Origin: a virus
DNA length: 64,000 nucleotides
Strand: one strand, 5' to 3'
IMG/VR virus record: IMGVR_UViG_3300017917_002374
Location: 186,001-250,000 of that record
The stretch's first letter is position 1. Each line of letters starts with the position of its first letter. A model generated the notes under the pieces. That model was not told the DNA's origin. It saw only the letters and a program-made list of their open reading frames with translations, and did not search any database. The position numbers were made by a program, and so were the translations under genes. Positions 32,551-42,032 of this stretch are shown piece after piece.

Positions 32551-34011
32551 TTATCCTCCCGAAGCTTTGTCAGTTTGGCTAGCACCACTTTCTCTTGACC
32601 ATGGCTCATGTGTGGGTGCTATGTTCACAATACTGTTTATTTTGTTCGGTGATATTTCCCATAATCCGTTGCTGGTATTGAGCAAGGTATCACTATGCAA
32701 AAATTTAGGTATTGGTTCTGGTTTTTGTACCACTGGCGCTGCACTGGTATTAAGATGAATTTTTCCTCCGGTATACTGTAACAGTTCTCCGGCTTTGAAA
32801 CTGCCCACACCTCCAGCACTGATGTTGACTGTGCTGCTGCCGCCTATCTGTACCTTGCTGGCATAGATTTTGCTCAAGTCTGTGCTCAGCTGAATAAAGG
32901 TCTTGGTGTTGATGTCAATTTGATTGCCTGCAAATATTTTGATTTTATCTGCTGCATGCATTTTGATATTTGTGTCGCTGTGAAAATTAATATCGCCTTC
33001 ACTGCGCACATTAAACCCGCCGCTGGTAAAAATGTGCATCTGCCCGTTCTTGGCCAGTTCTATCCAACAGGTGCCTTCACTGTTGATCACATAGGTCATA
33101 CCGTTGGTATCATCTAGCAGCACTTGATGCCCGGCTGCGGTACGCATGCGCACCAGTTGACTCTTACCATAGAAGTCGCCGTCGTCCATAACAAAGGTAT
33201 GCCCACCTTTTCTGGCCAATGTGAACACATCTTCTGGACCAATGTCTCCACTTTCTACCTTGGCTTGTAGTGCAGGATCTTCAGCTGGGTCGCCTTTTAG
33301 CTGTCTACCCGGAGTGCTCCAGCCATATACTGCACTGGGAATATTTCTCTGCCCTGAACTGCTGACTGCGCCACGCAGTGGGTCACGATCCAATCCCTGT
33401 TGAATATAACGTTTGACTTGAAACTCATGAGGAGGCTTTTTGATATCTAAAAAATCACTTTGTACGTTTGCACCTTCGTTTTCGTTGGCTTCGCACAAAG
33501 GCCACACACTGTCGTCTGTGAGAGCTTTTTTCACATCAGGGCTGCCAATCTCTCTATCATCAATTTTGCTTTTACCAGCACCTGCAATGCCCGGGATCAT
33601 GTTTTTACCCAGCTTGTTTACCACACAGGCAAACCAATAGCCTCGGTTGGGATCACCGTTGATAAAAATAACCAGTACCACATTGCCCACGTCTGGTGGT
33701 ACTGCCCAGAAGCCGTAGGTATGTTGTGTGTAGGCATAGAAGTTTGACACTACTTTGTCAAAGCCAGGCGGTTGTGAGGTAGTGCCTGCAAATGGACTAG
33801 CATAACTTACAGTGTACCAGTTGCTGATATTTTCTTGATCTCCTGAACCCAGTTCTGGAATCCAAACTTGTAAACGTCCGGATCTTGTGGTGTCAAGCAC
33901 ATTCTTGATCACTGCTTCGTATGGGCCAGGATTAATATTGGTACCAGCAGCTTCATCGGCTCTGGCCCGCTTTGGTACTTTACTGCCATAAATTTTATCT
34001 GTTGTTCCCAT
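32551..34011 (-). CDS. 5: baseplate hub/spike protein gp5 without lysozyme domain
   Basis: The product has 486 residues. Residues 25-140 form the OB-fold of gp5/VgrG proteins, with a GRLQVWIPELG strand and the PPDVGNVVLVIFINGDPNRGYWFACV segment that closes the domain. Residues about 250-400 contain the short strand repeats of the trimeric spike prism (GHQVLLDDTNG, ESTGTCWIEL-like, NINFHSDTNIKMHAADKIKIFAGNQIDI). T4 gp5 (575 residues) carries a lysozyme between these two parts. Here the matching stretch has no such motif. The protein would form the central cell-puncturing spike under the tail tube. The next gene may replace the missing enzyme. Confidence 0.87.
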   Translation of the reverse strand: MGTTDKIYGSKVPKRARADEAAGTNINPGPYEAVIKNVLDTTRSGRLQVWIPELGSGDQENISNWYTVSYASPFAGTTSQPPGFDKVVSNFYAYTQHTYGFWAVPPDVGNVVLVIFINGDPNRGYWFACVVNKLGKNMIPGIAGAGKSKIDDREIGSPDVKKALTDDSVWPLCEANENEGANVQSDFLDIKKPPHEFQVKRYIQQGLDRDPLRGAVSSSGQRNIPSAVYGWSTPGRQLKGDPAEDPALQAKVESGDIGPEDVFTLARKGGHTFVMDDGDFYGKSQLVRMRTAAGHQVLLDDTNGMTYVINSEGTCWIELAKNGQMHIFTSGGFNVRSEGDINFHSDTNIKMHAADKIKIFAGNQIDINTKTFIQLSTDLSKIYASKVQIGGSSTVNISAGGVGSFKAGELLQYTGGKIHLNTSAAPVVQKPEPIPKFLHSDTLLNTSNGLWEISPNKINSIVNIAPTHEPWSRESGASQTDKASGG

Positions 34012-34045
34012 TGATTATTCCGTTAATACATTATGTAGTTGAAAA

Positions 34046-36892
34046 TTAAGTACCAAAAAAATCACTAGCTGTTTGTGTTGGCGCCGTTGCTCTAACTGAA
34101 GACAATGCACGAGCTTGGCTGTTTTGATATTCTTCTCCGTATCCCCTTGCATCTGCTTCTGGTGTGGTATCTACCTTTTGTATGTTGCTGTTTCTTTCAA
34201 CCGAAGTACTGGTAGTTTTATTTTGCAACAGGCCAGTAAGCACTGTGGTTTTCTGTTGTTCAACTGTTTGGCTATCAAGTGCTGCCCATCCTTGAGATGT
34301 ACCACTTTGTGCCGTGCTAGGAAGATTGTCAGCTCTTATGTCTGTGCTGCTTTTTTCTACATTTTGTTTTTCATCTGGCTGATCCGGCAAGCGTACTGCA
34401 TCCAACATCTGTTCAAATTTACCTTGAGCAAATGTGCTTTCAACCATGAGCACTTGAAATATACCACTGAACGAAGATTGAAAATACTTTGTATTGGTTT
34501 TTAAGCCGCCGGTTTCTTCGTCAATATCAACTGGTGTTTTCCAATTCAACCTAATATGCACTTCACCGTTGTCCATGGCAATACTGCTACTCTCGTCTGT
34601 AACAAAATTACTGGGCTGACCTTGTACTTCGCTATATCTGCGAGCAGCAGGACTGTAATAGATTTCGTCTTGTTTGATAAATTGAGGGTCTCCAATAATT
34701 TTCAATTTAATTGCCAACTGGTCAGCAGATTGTCCATTGTTAAAATGTTCTGCTACAGATGCAGTGGCCATGCCAACCCCGTCTTTTCTATTGGTAGCTT
34801 GTCCTGCAACAGCTAGGTTATCAGATTTAGGTACAGTGGTTTTTGGTTGGAATCCAGCGAATGCTCCTTTTTTTAGATCTTCAACACTAGGATTTGGATT
34901 CTGTACTTGACTGCCTTCAATGTCCGGGCCAGCTTGTGTGAGAGTAGCAGCTACTCTGGTTCGGTCAATGGTCACCGCAGTGTAAAATGCTGTGTCAAAG
35001 TCAATGGAAAAATCTATAATGTCATTGTTTTGTCCGGTATAGATGTAGTTGTATTCTCTGTGCCAACCTTTAGGCAGATCCTTGGGTGCATTTGGATGTA
35101 CCCGATTGTACACAGTATAGGGTTTGACATAATAGGTTATGTCCATAAACCATTTACCATTCTGGGGATCGTACTTGCGCAGTTTTACATCTGGAATTAT
35201 TTTCCACCAGTTGATAGGTTTTTTAAGATCTTCGGCGTTTTGTGATGCATCCTTGGTGGTGTCTATCATCTGCGACCGAATGTATTCACTGCTGAGCATG
35301 ATGTTGTTGATTACAGCCATTACGCTGGTCTGTCCAGTAACATTAAACTTACTGAATCCAAGATTTGGCTGTGCTGTGGGTTTGCCTGCGTTGGCTCTTA
35401 CCATAGCAGCCAGCTCTTTTTTGTTTTTTGGATTGTATTCAGATACCTGGCTAGTAGGCTGATTCTTTGGGTTTACAATCTTTCCGCCATTGCCGTTGGC
35501 AGCTTTTAAAATAAAATCATCAATCACCACTGCTATTCTATTATAATCTGTGGCATGTTTGTTTTCTACTGATGCTCGCCCCCATGCATTGTATGCGCTC
35601 ACATAACTTTTAACAGTGTATGTAGGTGTGCTGGTATCGTTACCTGATGCACTACTGGTTTCTTTATCTGTTTTTCTTGTGTTGTTGTTTTTATCAGGAT
35701 TGGTTTTTTCTTCTTTTTCTTTGGCTTTTTTTTCTGCTTCTAATCTTTGATTTTCTTTGTCTGCTGCCTTGGCATCGTTGGCGTCGTCGATGTCTTTGAA
35801 AAATTCTTGCAGTGTGCTAGCTGTGATTTCAAAGTTTGCAGGAGTAGCTGCCACTGATTCTTGAAATCCTGAATGTGCGTAGGGCACTGCGCTCATCTGA
35901 TATTCTGCTCCCTTGATACTGGCTTTTATGCTCATGGTCAGAATGTTAATAGGAATATATTTTCTTTGTTTTACAAGATGTTTTCCTATGCCCTCGTCGT
36001 CATACCCAAAAAAATCAATCTGTATCAAATAGGGTATTTCAAGATAGTTTTTACCGTCTACTGCTGGATCTAGACAAGCATCAATTAATCTGTCTAGTAG
36101 TGTTACTCCGTGAGGTTCAATTATTGTAAAATTCAATTCTACAGCATTTGTTCCTTGGTTGCCGGCTGTGCTACCAATTATGGTAGTCATCTTAAGATTG
36201 TCAAAATAAAAATCATCTAGGAAATTTTGATCTCGATTAAATCCAGGAACTCCCCATTTGCCTGCGCCGCCAATAAGAGTTTTTGAGGGCACCCAATTGC
36301 TATCAGGATCTCTGCCCATTTTGTTAAAATCTTCTTTGCTCAACATGTGCAAACTGATATTATAGGTGTAGGATGCAAATTGGTGTAACAGGTTAGTTCC
36401 AACTGTAGGGGCCACAGTTCTGTTGGTACCTACTTCTATTTTTTTGTTACTTGCAGCAGTGTCAACGGTGTTGCTAGCACTTTGAGCTTCTAGTACTCCG
36501 GCGCCTAGCGTGACTTTCCTACTGCTGCCAAATTCGTCGCCAGCATCTGGTGTCGCTTCTTGCGGAGCATTTGTTTTGTTTTCCTTAACCCGTGCAGCTT
36601 CGGTTGAGGACAGTGGTTGTTCAGTTTCAGTACCAGTTTGATTTTGTACTGTTGATGCAGCAGTGTCGGCAGACTTGCTAGCCGGAGGCGGGGTGGGTGC
36701 CGGCGGCGGCTCCCGTGGATCCACAGGCGCAGGCAAGTCTGTGCTTTTTACTCCTTTTTCTAATCCTAGATTGTTTACGATTGTAGGTGATGCTCCTCGC
36801 GATAGAGTTTTACCGGTGGAGTCAACTAGAAGTAAAAGACCAGTGTCCTCGTCTGTTGTTATTTTAAGAGGAAGCGAATATGATATGGCCAT
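34046..36892 (-). CDS. large structural protein, baseplate hub candidate
   Basis: The 948-residue protein lies between gp53 and gp5. Residues 1-160 are low-complexity (PPPAPTPPPA and Thr/Gln/Glu-rich). About 165-340 form an ordered domain (QFASYTYNISLHMLSKEDF, then EPHGVTLLDRLIDACLDP). About 375-420 is a charged Lys/Glu coiled-coil stretch with KKAKEKEEKTNPDKNNN. Residues 420-820 are ordered again, and the C-terminus is Thr/Ser/Gln-rich. T4 gp27, the hub partner of gp5, is the missing member here, and the location fits. The sequence gives no convincing gp27 signature, so the role is an inference. It starts three bases after the gp53 stop region with an AGGGAT ribosome site. Confidence 0.7.
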   Translation of the reverse strand: MAISYSLPLKITTDEDTGLLLLVDSTGKTLSRGASPTIVNNLGLEKGVKSTDLPAPVDPREPPPAPTPPPASKSADTAASTVQNQTGTETEQPLSSTEAARVKENKTNAPQEATPDAGDEFGSSRKVTLGAGVLEAQSASNTVDTAASNKKIEVGTNRTVAPTVGTNLLHQFASYTYNISLHMLSKEDFNKMGRDPDSNWVPSKTLIGGAGKWGVPGFNRDQNFLDDFYFDNLKMTTIIGSTAGNQGTNAVELNFTIIEPHGVTLLDRLIDACLDPAVDGKNYLEIPYLIQIDFFGYDDEGIGKHLVKQRKYIPINILTMSIKASIKGAEYQMSAVPYAHSGFQESVAATPANFEITASTLQEFFKDIDDANDAKAADKENQRLEAEKKAKEKEEKTNPDKNNNTRKTDKETSSASGNDTSTPTYTVKSYVSAYNAWGRASVENKHATDYNRIAVVIDDFILKAANGNGGKIVNPKNQPTSQVSEYNPKNKKELAAMVRANAGKPTAQPNLGFSKFNVTGQTSVMAVINNIMLSSEYIRSQMIDTTKDASQNAEDLKKPINWWKIIPDVKLRKYDPQNGKWFMDITYYVKPYTVYNRVHPNAPKDLPKGWHREYNYIYTGQNNDIIDFSIDFDTAFYTAVTIDRTRVAATLTQAGPDIEGSQVQNPNPSVEDLKKGAFAGFQPKTTVPKSDNLAVAGQATNRKDGVGMATASVAEHFNNGQSADQLAIKLKIIGDPQFIKQDEIYYSPAARRYSEVQGQPSNFVTDESSSIAMDNGEVHIRLNWKTPVDIDEETGGLKTNTKYFQSSFSGIFQVLMVESTFAQGKFEQMLDAVRLPDQPDEKQNVEKSSTDIRADNLPSTAQSGTSQGWAALDSQTVEQQKTTVLTGLLQNKTTSTSVERNSNIQKVDTTPEADARGYGEEYQNSQARALSSVRATAPTQTASDFFGT

Positions 36893-36895
36893 TTA

Positions 36896-37207
36896 TCATA
36901 TCCCTAGTGCAGCATCAATTGTGTCTTTTTTTGGAATACTAATCAGTACCCCTGGTTCAAAATCACCTAGAGGATTTTTAAGTACGTTTGGATTACGTGC
37001 AGCAAACACCCACCAAAGAGCAGCATCGCCGTAAAGATCATATGCCAGTAAATCAGGACGATTTTTGTACACGCGGTCAATTATGTATTGCACATCATCT
37101 GCACGAGATGGTATGCTGCGATATTCTATTATGTCTAAAAAATTGCCAAATCTAGCTGTGCTGTAATAGGGACTTGTTTTAGCATATTCAATTCTCTTGG
37201 TTGCCAT
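36896..37207 (-). CDS. 53: baseplate wedge subunit gp53
   Basis: The 103-residue protein has the gp53 core: RPDLLAYDLYGDAALWWVFA, then an RNPNVLKNPLGDFEPG segment and a short ISIPKKD strand. This LysM-like motif (W..A..N....P....PG) is the mark of the gp53 family. T4 gp53 has 196 residues, so this is a compact form like those in marine T4-like phages. In T4 it joins neighbouring wedges in the inner baseplate. The gene overlaps the upstream gp48-like gene by one base and is followed at once by the hub candidate, consistent with one baseplate operon. Confidence 0.88.
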   Translation of the reverse strand: MATKRIEYAKTSPYYSTARFGNFLDIIEYRSIPSRADDVQYIIDRVYKNRPDLLAYDLYGDAALWWVFAARNPNVLKNPLGDFEPGVLISIPKKDTIDAALGI

Positions 37208-38187
37208 TATAAAAATCCTCCTACGCCTTTTTTGTCTCCTAGTAATAAACCTTGTGCCACATAGTCAAGATTGAAATCTTCATGTATGCGTTTACGACTG
37301 ACCACCGGTTGTAGAGTAATACTGATTGTGCTCAAAGTAGGAATTCTTGTGTTCTGATAAATGTTCTTTAACGGAATATAGTCTACGTCTGCTGGCAGTG
37401 TGTGTGAAAAATTTGTTACCACGCAACTCACGTGCGGAAAATAAAACTGCCCGTACCCATCAAGAAACACTATGGTTGGCGGTGTGCCCACTGGCAATGA
37501 TGTACTCTGACCAAAAAACATTTTTGTACACGCTCTTAAAAAATGCACACAGGCCAATACGTAAGCTGCTTCTTTTTCGTTTTGTGCTGAGAACTCACCG
37601 CTGATAGTAATTGCAGCCACATCACTGCCCTCGTAAAAATAACTAGTATAGTTGCTGTGTGTTAGATTTTGTGGTTGATACCTTGCATTATGTTGTACAT
37701 TAATTGATGGTGTGTACGGAAATATCACGCCGTTAACACCACTGTCAATAATTGGTTTAAGTGCCAGTTGGCTGCGATTAGGATCTTGATAAAAAATCTG
37801 AGATTTGGTTGGCAAACTTACTCGGATTCTCCAGTCGTCTTCAGTAGAGATTAACGATGTGGATGTGATGCCGCTTCTAATCTCTGGTTCAATCACTCTT
37901 GATTTTTCGGAGTTGGCACCGCCTTTGTTCAGTCCAGCATTTTGCAATCGCATGTTGGTAAAATCCACACCAGGGTATAGTTTGCTTTGAGCTGAGCCTG
38001 CAGGACTATCAACAAATCTTCCGTAGCCACCACCGTTTTTTATGTCTGGCCCGGGCTTTGCAGGGCCGTCGTTTGAGTACGGTAATGGGCCAGTTTGTCT
38101 CGTGCCAGTATAGCTGCTTGAATCGTTTGTGGATGACGCAGGGGTATCATAAAATCTACCATATCCTCCAGGTGTCACTGCTGGCAT
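37207..38187 (-). CDS. tail tube/baseplate initiator, gp48-like candidate
   Basis: The 326-residue protein begins with a Gly/Ser/Pro-rich stretch in which GGYGRFxDxPA occurs twice (near residues 7 and 53). From about 115 it is ordered: WRIRVSLPTKSQIFYQDP, GVIFPYTPSINVQHNARYQP, GEFSAQNEKEAAYVLACVHF and FPHVSCVVTNFSHTLP. The FPYTPSI and tube-like strand pattern is what I expect of the gp48/gp54 tail-tube cap group, which starts tube growth on the baseplate. The assignment is tentative. It is the first gene of the long minus-strand unit, with a late box 29 bases upstream and a GAGAGGA ribosome site. Confidence 0.65.
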   Translation of the reverse strand: MPAVTPGGYGRFYDTPASSTNDSSSYTGTRQTGPLPYSNDGPAKPGPDIKNGGGYGRFVDSPAGSAQSKLYPGVDFTNMRLQNAGLNKGGANSEKSRVIEPEIRSGITSTSLISTEDDWRIRVSLPTKSQIFYQDPNRSQLALKPIIDSGVNGVIFPYTPSINVQHNARYQPQNLTHSNYTSYFYEGSDVAAITISGEFSAQNEKEAAYVLACVHFLRACTKMFFGQSTSLPVGTPPTIVFLDGYGQFYFPHVSCVVTNFSHTLPADVDYIPLKNIYQNTRIPTLSTISITLQPVVSRKRIHEDFNLDYVAQGLLLGDKKGVGGFL

Positions 38188-38215
38188 AAGTACTAGTCCT
38201 CTCTTGCTTTTTTAT

Positions 38216-38222
38216 TATTTAT
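38216..38222 (-). promoter_or_regulatory. late promoter box, ATAAATA, heading the baseplate operon
   Basis: The minus strand reads GCGAATAAATAATAAAA, with the box 29 bases before the first gene of the baseplate operon. It lies in the 76-base divergent gap shared with gp55, so this small region must hold start signals for both directions. Confidence 0.55.
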
Positions 38223-38263
38223 TCGCTAAAATATATGGTAGTTTTATAAAGGAACACTAACCC

Positions 38264-39154
38264 ATGAAGCACAATTACCTCAACAACAAAGACATACTGA
38301 AGGAGATACACAAAAGCAAAAATACCTATTGTTGGTATGCTGTACCGGAAGATGCAGACTACGATATCATAGTATCGTTAAACAACAAAGGAACTATAGC
38401 CAAAAAAGACGTACTGCAAGGACGTAAAAACCGTGCAGAGCGTCTAGCCAAACTAGCACATGAAGCTGCTACATCAGATGGAACCAAACGCAAACTGGAA
38501 GAATTTGAAATCAAATATACCAAAATTCCAGAAACAGACGTGGTATTTAGAGTGATGACCTGGAGCCATGTGCCTGTAGATGATAGCAAAAACAAAAAAT
38601 TGCCAGTAGAGGAAGAAATCAATGCAATTGAAACAGAATACGATGCAGGAACAGAAGAGTTAGTTAAACTGCCCACCAAATATGTCAAAGTAAATTTTCC
38701 GCCATTTCAACACTGGAAGCTCAACGAAGCCGGAGAGTACTACGTGGTTGGCATCAGTCATTGGCATTGGCCAAAAGATCAAGCCACAGGCAGCTTCAGT
38801 AGAGAACACGGAACCATGACCAAAAAGCTAGCACTCATGTTCATGAAACTGTGTGAACGCTATGCCACTCGCAGCAATTGGCGTGGATACACATATAATG
38901 ATGAGATGCGTAGTCAGGCACTACTACAACTCTCACAGATAGGACTACAATTTGATGAAAGTAAATCACAAAATCCTTTTGCTTATTATACTGCTGCTAT
39001 CACTAATTCCTTTACTAGAGTCCTTAACATTGAAAAGCGCAACCAGAATCTACGAGACGATATTCTTGAAATGAACAATCTCAATCCCAGTTACACTCGC
39101 CAAAATCAAAACAGCAGTTGGGGCGCAGGCGGTAGCATGAGTTACGAGGAATGA
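38264..39154 (+). CDS. 55: late-gene RNA polymerase sigma factor gp55
   Basis: The 296-residue protein has, in its second half, the sigma region 2 features of gp55: TMTKKLALMFMKLCERYATR, a YTYNDEMRSQALLQLSQIGL helix, then the hallmark SQNPFAYYTAAITNSFTRVL and an IEKRNQNLRDD tail. gp55 directs host RNA polymerase to TATAAATA late promoters, and boxes of that type precede many genes in this window. T4 gp55 has 185 residues; here an N-terminal extension of roughly 110 residues begins with NYLNNKDILKEIHKSK, a layout seen in larger marine T4-like phages. The C-terminus (GAGGSMSYEE) does not look like the T4 clamp-binding tail. An AAGGA ribosome site precedes the ATG. Confidence 0.88.
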   Translation: MKHNYLNNKDILKEIHKSKNTYCWYAVPEDADYDIIVSLNNKGTIAKKDVLQGRKNRAERLAKLAHEAATSDGTKRKLEEFEIKYTKIPETDVVFRVMTWSHVPVDDSKNKKLPVEEEINAIETEYDAGTEELVKLPTKYVKVNFPPFQHWKLNEAGEYYVVGISHWHWPKDQATGSFSREHGTMTKKLALMFMKLCERYATRSNWRGYTYNDEMRSQALLQLSQIGLQFDESKSQNPFAYYTAAITNSFTRVLNIEKRNQNLRDDILEMNNLNPSYTRQNQNSSWGAGGSMSYEE

Positions 39155-39203
39155 TTGTCAAAATCATTGCAGATTCGGACGCAGTTGTCTATACTGCTAG
39201 ACT

Positions 39204-40217
39204 ATGAGCAACCTATTTAAAAAAGCCGCAGTATTCACAGACATTCATTTTGGACTGAAGTCAAACAGTGTCACTCATAACGAGGACTGTTTGGCTTTTG
39301 TAAAATGGGCCACTGCCAAGGCAAAAGAAGAAGGGTGTGACGCCTGTTTCTTTCTAGGTGACTGGCACAACAACCGAGCTGCACTGAACATTCTAACATT
39401 GAATTACAGTCTGCGAGCTCTGGAGTACATGAATGACAACTTTGATGCTGTATATTTTATACCTGGGAATCACGATCTTTATTATCGCGATAAGCGTGAT
39501 GTTCAGTCAGTTGAATGGGCACGTCACCTCCCTAATGTCAAGATTTGCAACGATTGGTTTCAAGACGGGGATGTCGTTATCGCTCCTTGGCTTGTTGGGG
39601 ATGATCATAAGCGGCTAGCCAAGAAACGTGCCAAGTATTGTTTTGGACATTTTGAACTGCCCGGTTACTACATGAACGCCATGGTACTCATGCCAGACAC
39701 CGGCGAAGCCAAACGCGAAGACCTAACTGGGTTTGAACATGTGTTTACTGGGCACTTTCACAAACGTCAAACAGCAGGCAACGTGACCTATATAGGCAAC
39801 TGTTTCCCACACAATTATGCAGATGCAGGAGATGATTCTCGTGGCATGATGATCCTGGAGTGGGGCAAGGAACCCGAGTATCATGCTTGGCCAGATCAGC
39901 CCACATATCGTGTGCTGGGTCTCAGTGAAATTGTAGACAACGCAGACAATGTGTTTAGACCCAAGATGCATGCTCGTGTGAACATTGACATTGACCTTAG
40001 CTACGAAGAAGCCAACTTTATCAAAGAAACCTTTGTGGACACTTACAAGCTGCGCGAGCTCAGTCTCATACCTCGCAAGGAAGTCAGTGTGAATGAAACT
40101 GCAACTGGTGAAATCATATTTGAAAGCATTGACACAATCGTGCAAAATCAAATCAATGCTATTGAAAGCGATCATTTTGATCCTGTACTACTGCTAGATA
40201 TATACAGAAACTGCTGA
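39204..40217 (+). CDS. 47: recombination nuclease subunit gp47 (SbcD/Mre11-like)
   Basis: The protein has 337 residues against 339 in T4 gp47. All metallophosphoesterase motifs are present: FTDIHFG (I), FFLGDWHNNR (II), FIPGNHD (III), a GHFELPG segment (IV) and FTGHFHKRQ (V). With gp46 it forms the Mre11/Rad50-type complex that resects DNA ends in phage recombination-dependent replication and helps degrade host DNA. Its TGA shares a base with the ATG of gp46 (TGATG), so the two subunits are translationally coupled. It follows gp55 after a 49-base gap without an obvious late box. Confidence 0.95.
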   Translation: MSNLFKKAAVFTDIHFGLKSNSVTHNEDCLAFVKWATAKAKEEGCDACFFLGDWHNNRAALNILTLNYSLRALEYMNDNFDAVYFIPGNHDLYYRDKRDVQSVEWARHLPNVKICNDWFQDGDVVIAPWLVGDDHKRLAKKRAKYCFGHFELPGYYMNAMVLMPDTGEAKREDLTGFEHVFTGHFHKRQTAGNVTYIGNCFPHNYADAGDDSRGMMILEWGKEPEYHAWPDQPTYRVLGLSEIVDNADNVFRPKMHARVNIDIDLSYEEANFIKETFVDTYKLRELSLIPRKEVSVNETATGEIIFESIDTIVQNQINAIESDHFDPVLLLDIYRNC

Positions 40218-41989
40218 TGTTCACAATTAAAACACTCACCGTAAAGAACTTTATGAGTGTGGGTAACGCCACACAGGCAATTAAATTTGACCGCCAAGAC
40301 CTCACCCTGGTACTAGGACAAAACCTAGACCTGGGCGGGGATGATACTGGTGCACGTAACGGTACAGGCAAGACCACTATTATTAATGCCTTGAGTTATG
40401 CACTCTATGGCGAAGCACTTACCCGCATACGTAAAGAAAATCTAATCAACAAGACCAACGGCAAGAACATGTTGGTTACCATTGAGTTTGAAAAGGATGG
40501 TCAAGGTTATCGTATTGAACGTGGTCGCAAGCCTAATGTGACCAAGTTCTTTGTAGGCGACGTAGAGCAAGAACAAAAAGAAGATGAAAGCCAGGGTGAT
40601 TCAAGAGAAACACAAGCAGAGATTGAACGCATGCTGGGCATGAGCCACGACATGTTCAAGCATATTGTGGCTCTTAATACTTACACCGAGCCTTTCCTCA
40701 GTTTGAAAGCAGCTGACCAGCGCATCATGATTGAACAACTGCTGGGCATTACTCAACTGAGTGAAAAGGCAGAAACACTAAAAGAACAAATCAAAGCCAC
40801 AAAAGATGCAATCACTCAAGAAGAGTTTCGCATCAAAGCCGAGCAAGATGCCAATCAACGCATGCTGGATCAGATAGAAAATCTCAAACGCAGGCAAGGC
40901 TTGTGGCAGAAAAAGCATGACGAAGATATTGCTGGATTTCAAGCAGCCTACGACGAGTTGGCCAAACTGGATATTGAAGCTGAACTTGAAGCTCACCAGA
41001 GGTTAACCGCACATGCTCAACTGCTCAAAGATCGTGCTGATGTAGAACGAGCACTAGCGCGAGCTAGAACAGATCATACAAGATACAAAAAGTCTGCAGA
41101 CAAACTAAAACAAGAACTAGACGCTTTACTAGAGCACCGATGTCATGCTTGCGGGCAGGAGTTGCACGACGACAAGCATGAAGAAATACTTGCAGACAAA
41201 CGCAACGAGCTAGATGCTGCTGCCACAGAGTACGATGCAGTTGGCGCAGACATTATAAAATATGAGCATGCACTAGAACAGCTGGGCACGCCTGGGCCTG
41301 CTCCTGTAACCTTTTACAAGCAGGAAAGTGATGCATTTGAGCATCGTGCTAGCATGGCACATGTGCTGAGCCAGCTTACTTCCAAGCAGGACGAGCAAGA
41401 TCCTTATGCTGATCAAATAACAGAAATGCAGGCACAAGCACTGGCCGAAGTGGATTATACTGTGATGAACGAGCTGGTACGCTTGCGTGATCACCAGGAT
41501 TTTCTGTTGAAATTGCTTACTAGCAAGGACAGTTTTGTGCGCAAACGCATCATAGATCAGAATTTAACCTATCTCAACACACGACTATCAGAGTATTTAG
41601 ACAGGATCGGTCTGCCGCATACAGTGACGTTTTTGAACGATTTAAACGTGAATATCACAGAACTAGGACGCGAATTAGACTTTGATAATCTGTCTAGAGG
41701 CGAGCGAAATCGCTTGATTTTGAGCTTGAGTTGGGCATTTAGAGACGTTTGGGAAAGCCTGTATCAGCCCATAAATCTACTGTTTGTGGACGAAGTTATA
41801 GACACAGGCATGGACAGCTCTGGTGTAGAAGCCAGCTTGGCCATCCTAAAGAAAATGAGCAGAGAGCGTAGCAAAAGTGTTTGGCTAGTAAGTCATAAAG
41901 ATGAGCTGGTCAGCAGAGTTAACAACGTGCTCACAGTAACCAAGAGCAATGGCTTTACAGAATATGGCACAGACATAGATTCCAAATAA
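40217..41989 (+). CDS. 46: recombination nuclease subunit gp46 (SbcC/Rad50-like ATPase)
   Basis: The 590-residue protein shows the Walker A motif GARNGTGKTTIINALSY near residue 50 and long Lys/Glu/Gln coiled-coil stretches from about 170 to 440. A zinc-hook CHAC motif sits at the middle of the coil (LEHRCHACGQEL). The ABC signature LSRGERNRLILSLSW and Walker B with D-loop LLFVDEVIDTGMD lie near the end, and a switch histidine follows in WLVSHKDEL. T4 gp46 is 560 residues. It is the ATPase partner of gp47. The start is fixed by the one-base overlap with gp47. Confidence 0.95.
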   Translation: MFTIKTLTVKNFMSVGNATQAIKFDRQDLTLVLGQNLDLGGDDTGARNGTGKTTIINALSYALYGEALTRIRKENLINKTNGKNMLVTIEFEKDGQGYRIERGRKPNVTKFFVGDVEQEQKEDESQGDSRETQAEIERMLGMSHDMFKHIVALNTYTEPFLSLKAADQRIMIEQLLGITQLSEKAETLKEQIKATKDAITQEEFRIKAEQDANQRMLDQIENLKRRQGLWQKKHDEDIAGFQAAYDELAKLDIEAELEAHQRLTAHAQLLKDRADVERALARARTDHTRYKKSADKLKQELDALLEHRCHACGQELHDDKHEEILADKRNELDAAATEYDAVGADIIKYEHALEQLGTPGPAPVTFYKQESDAFEHRASMAHVLSQLTSKQDEQDPYADQITEMQAQALAEVDYTVMNELVRLRDHQDFLLKLLTSKDSFVRKRIIDQNLTYLNTRLSEYLDRIGLPHTVTFLNDLNVNITELGRELDFDNLSRGERNRLILSLSWAFRDVWESLYQPINLLFVDEVIDTGMDSSGVEASLAILKKMSRERSKSVWLVSHKDELVSRVNNVLTVTKSNGFTEYGTDIDSK

Positions 41990-42032
41990 TAAAATTTAAT
42001 CATGGCACCGCTGGAGATAATTATGTTTGCAA

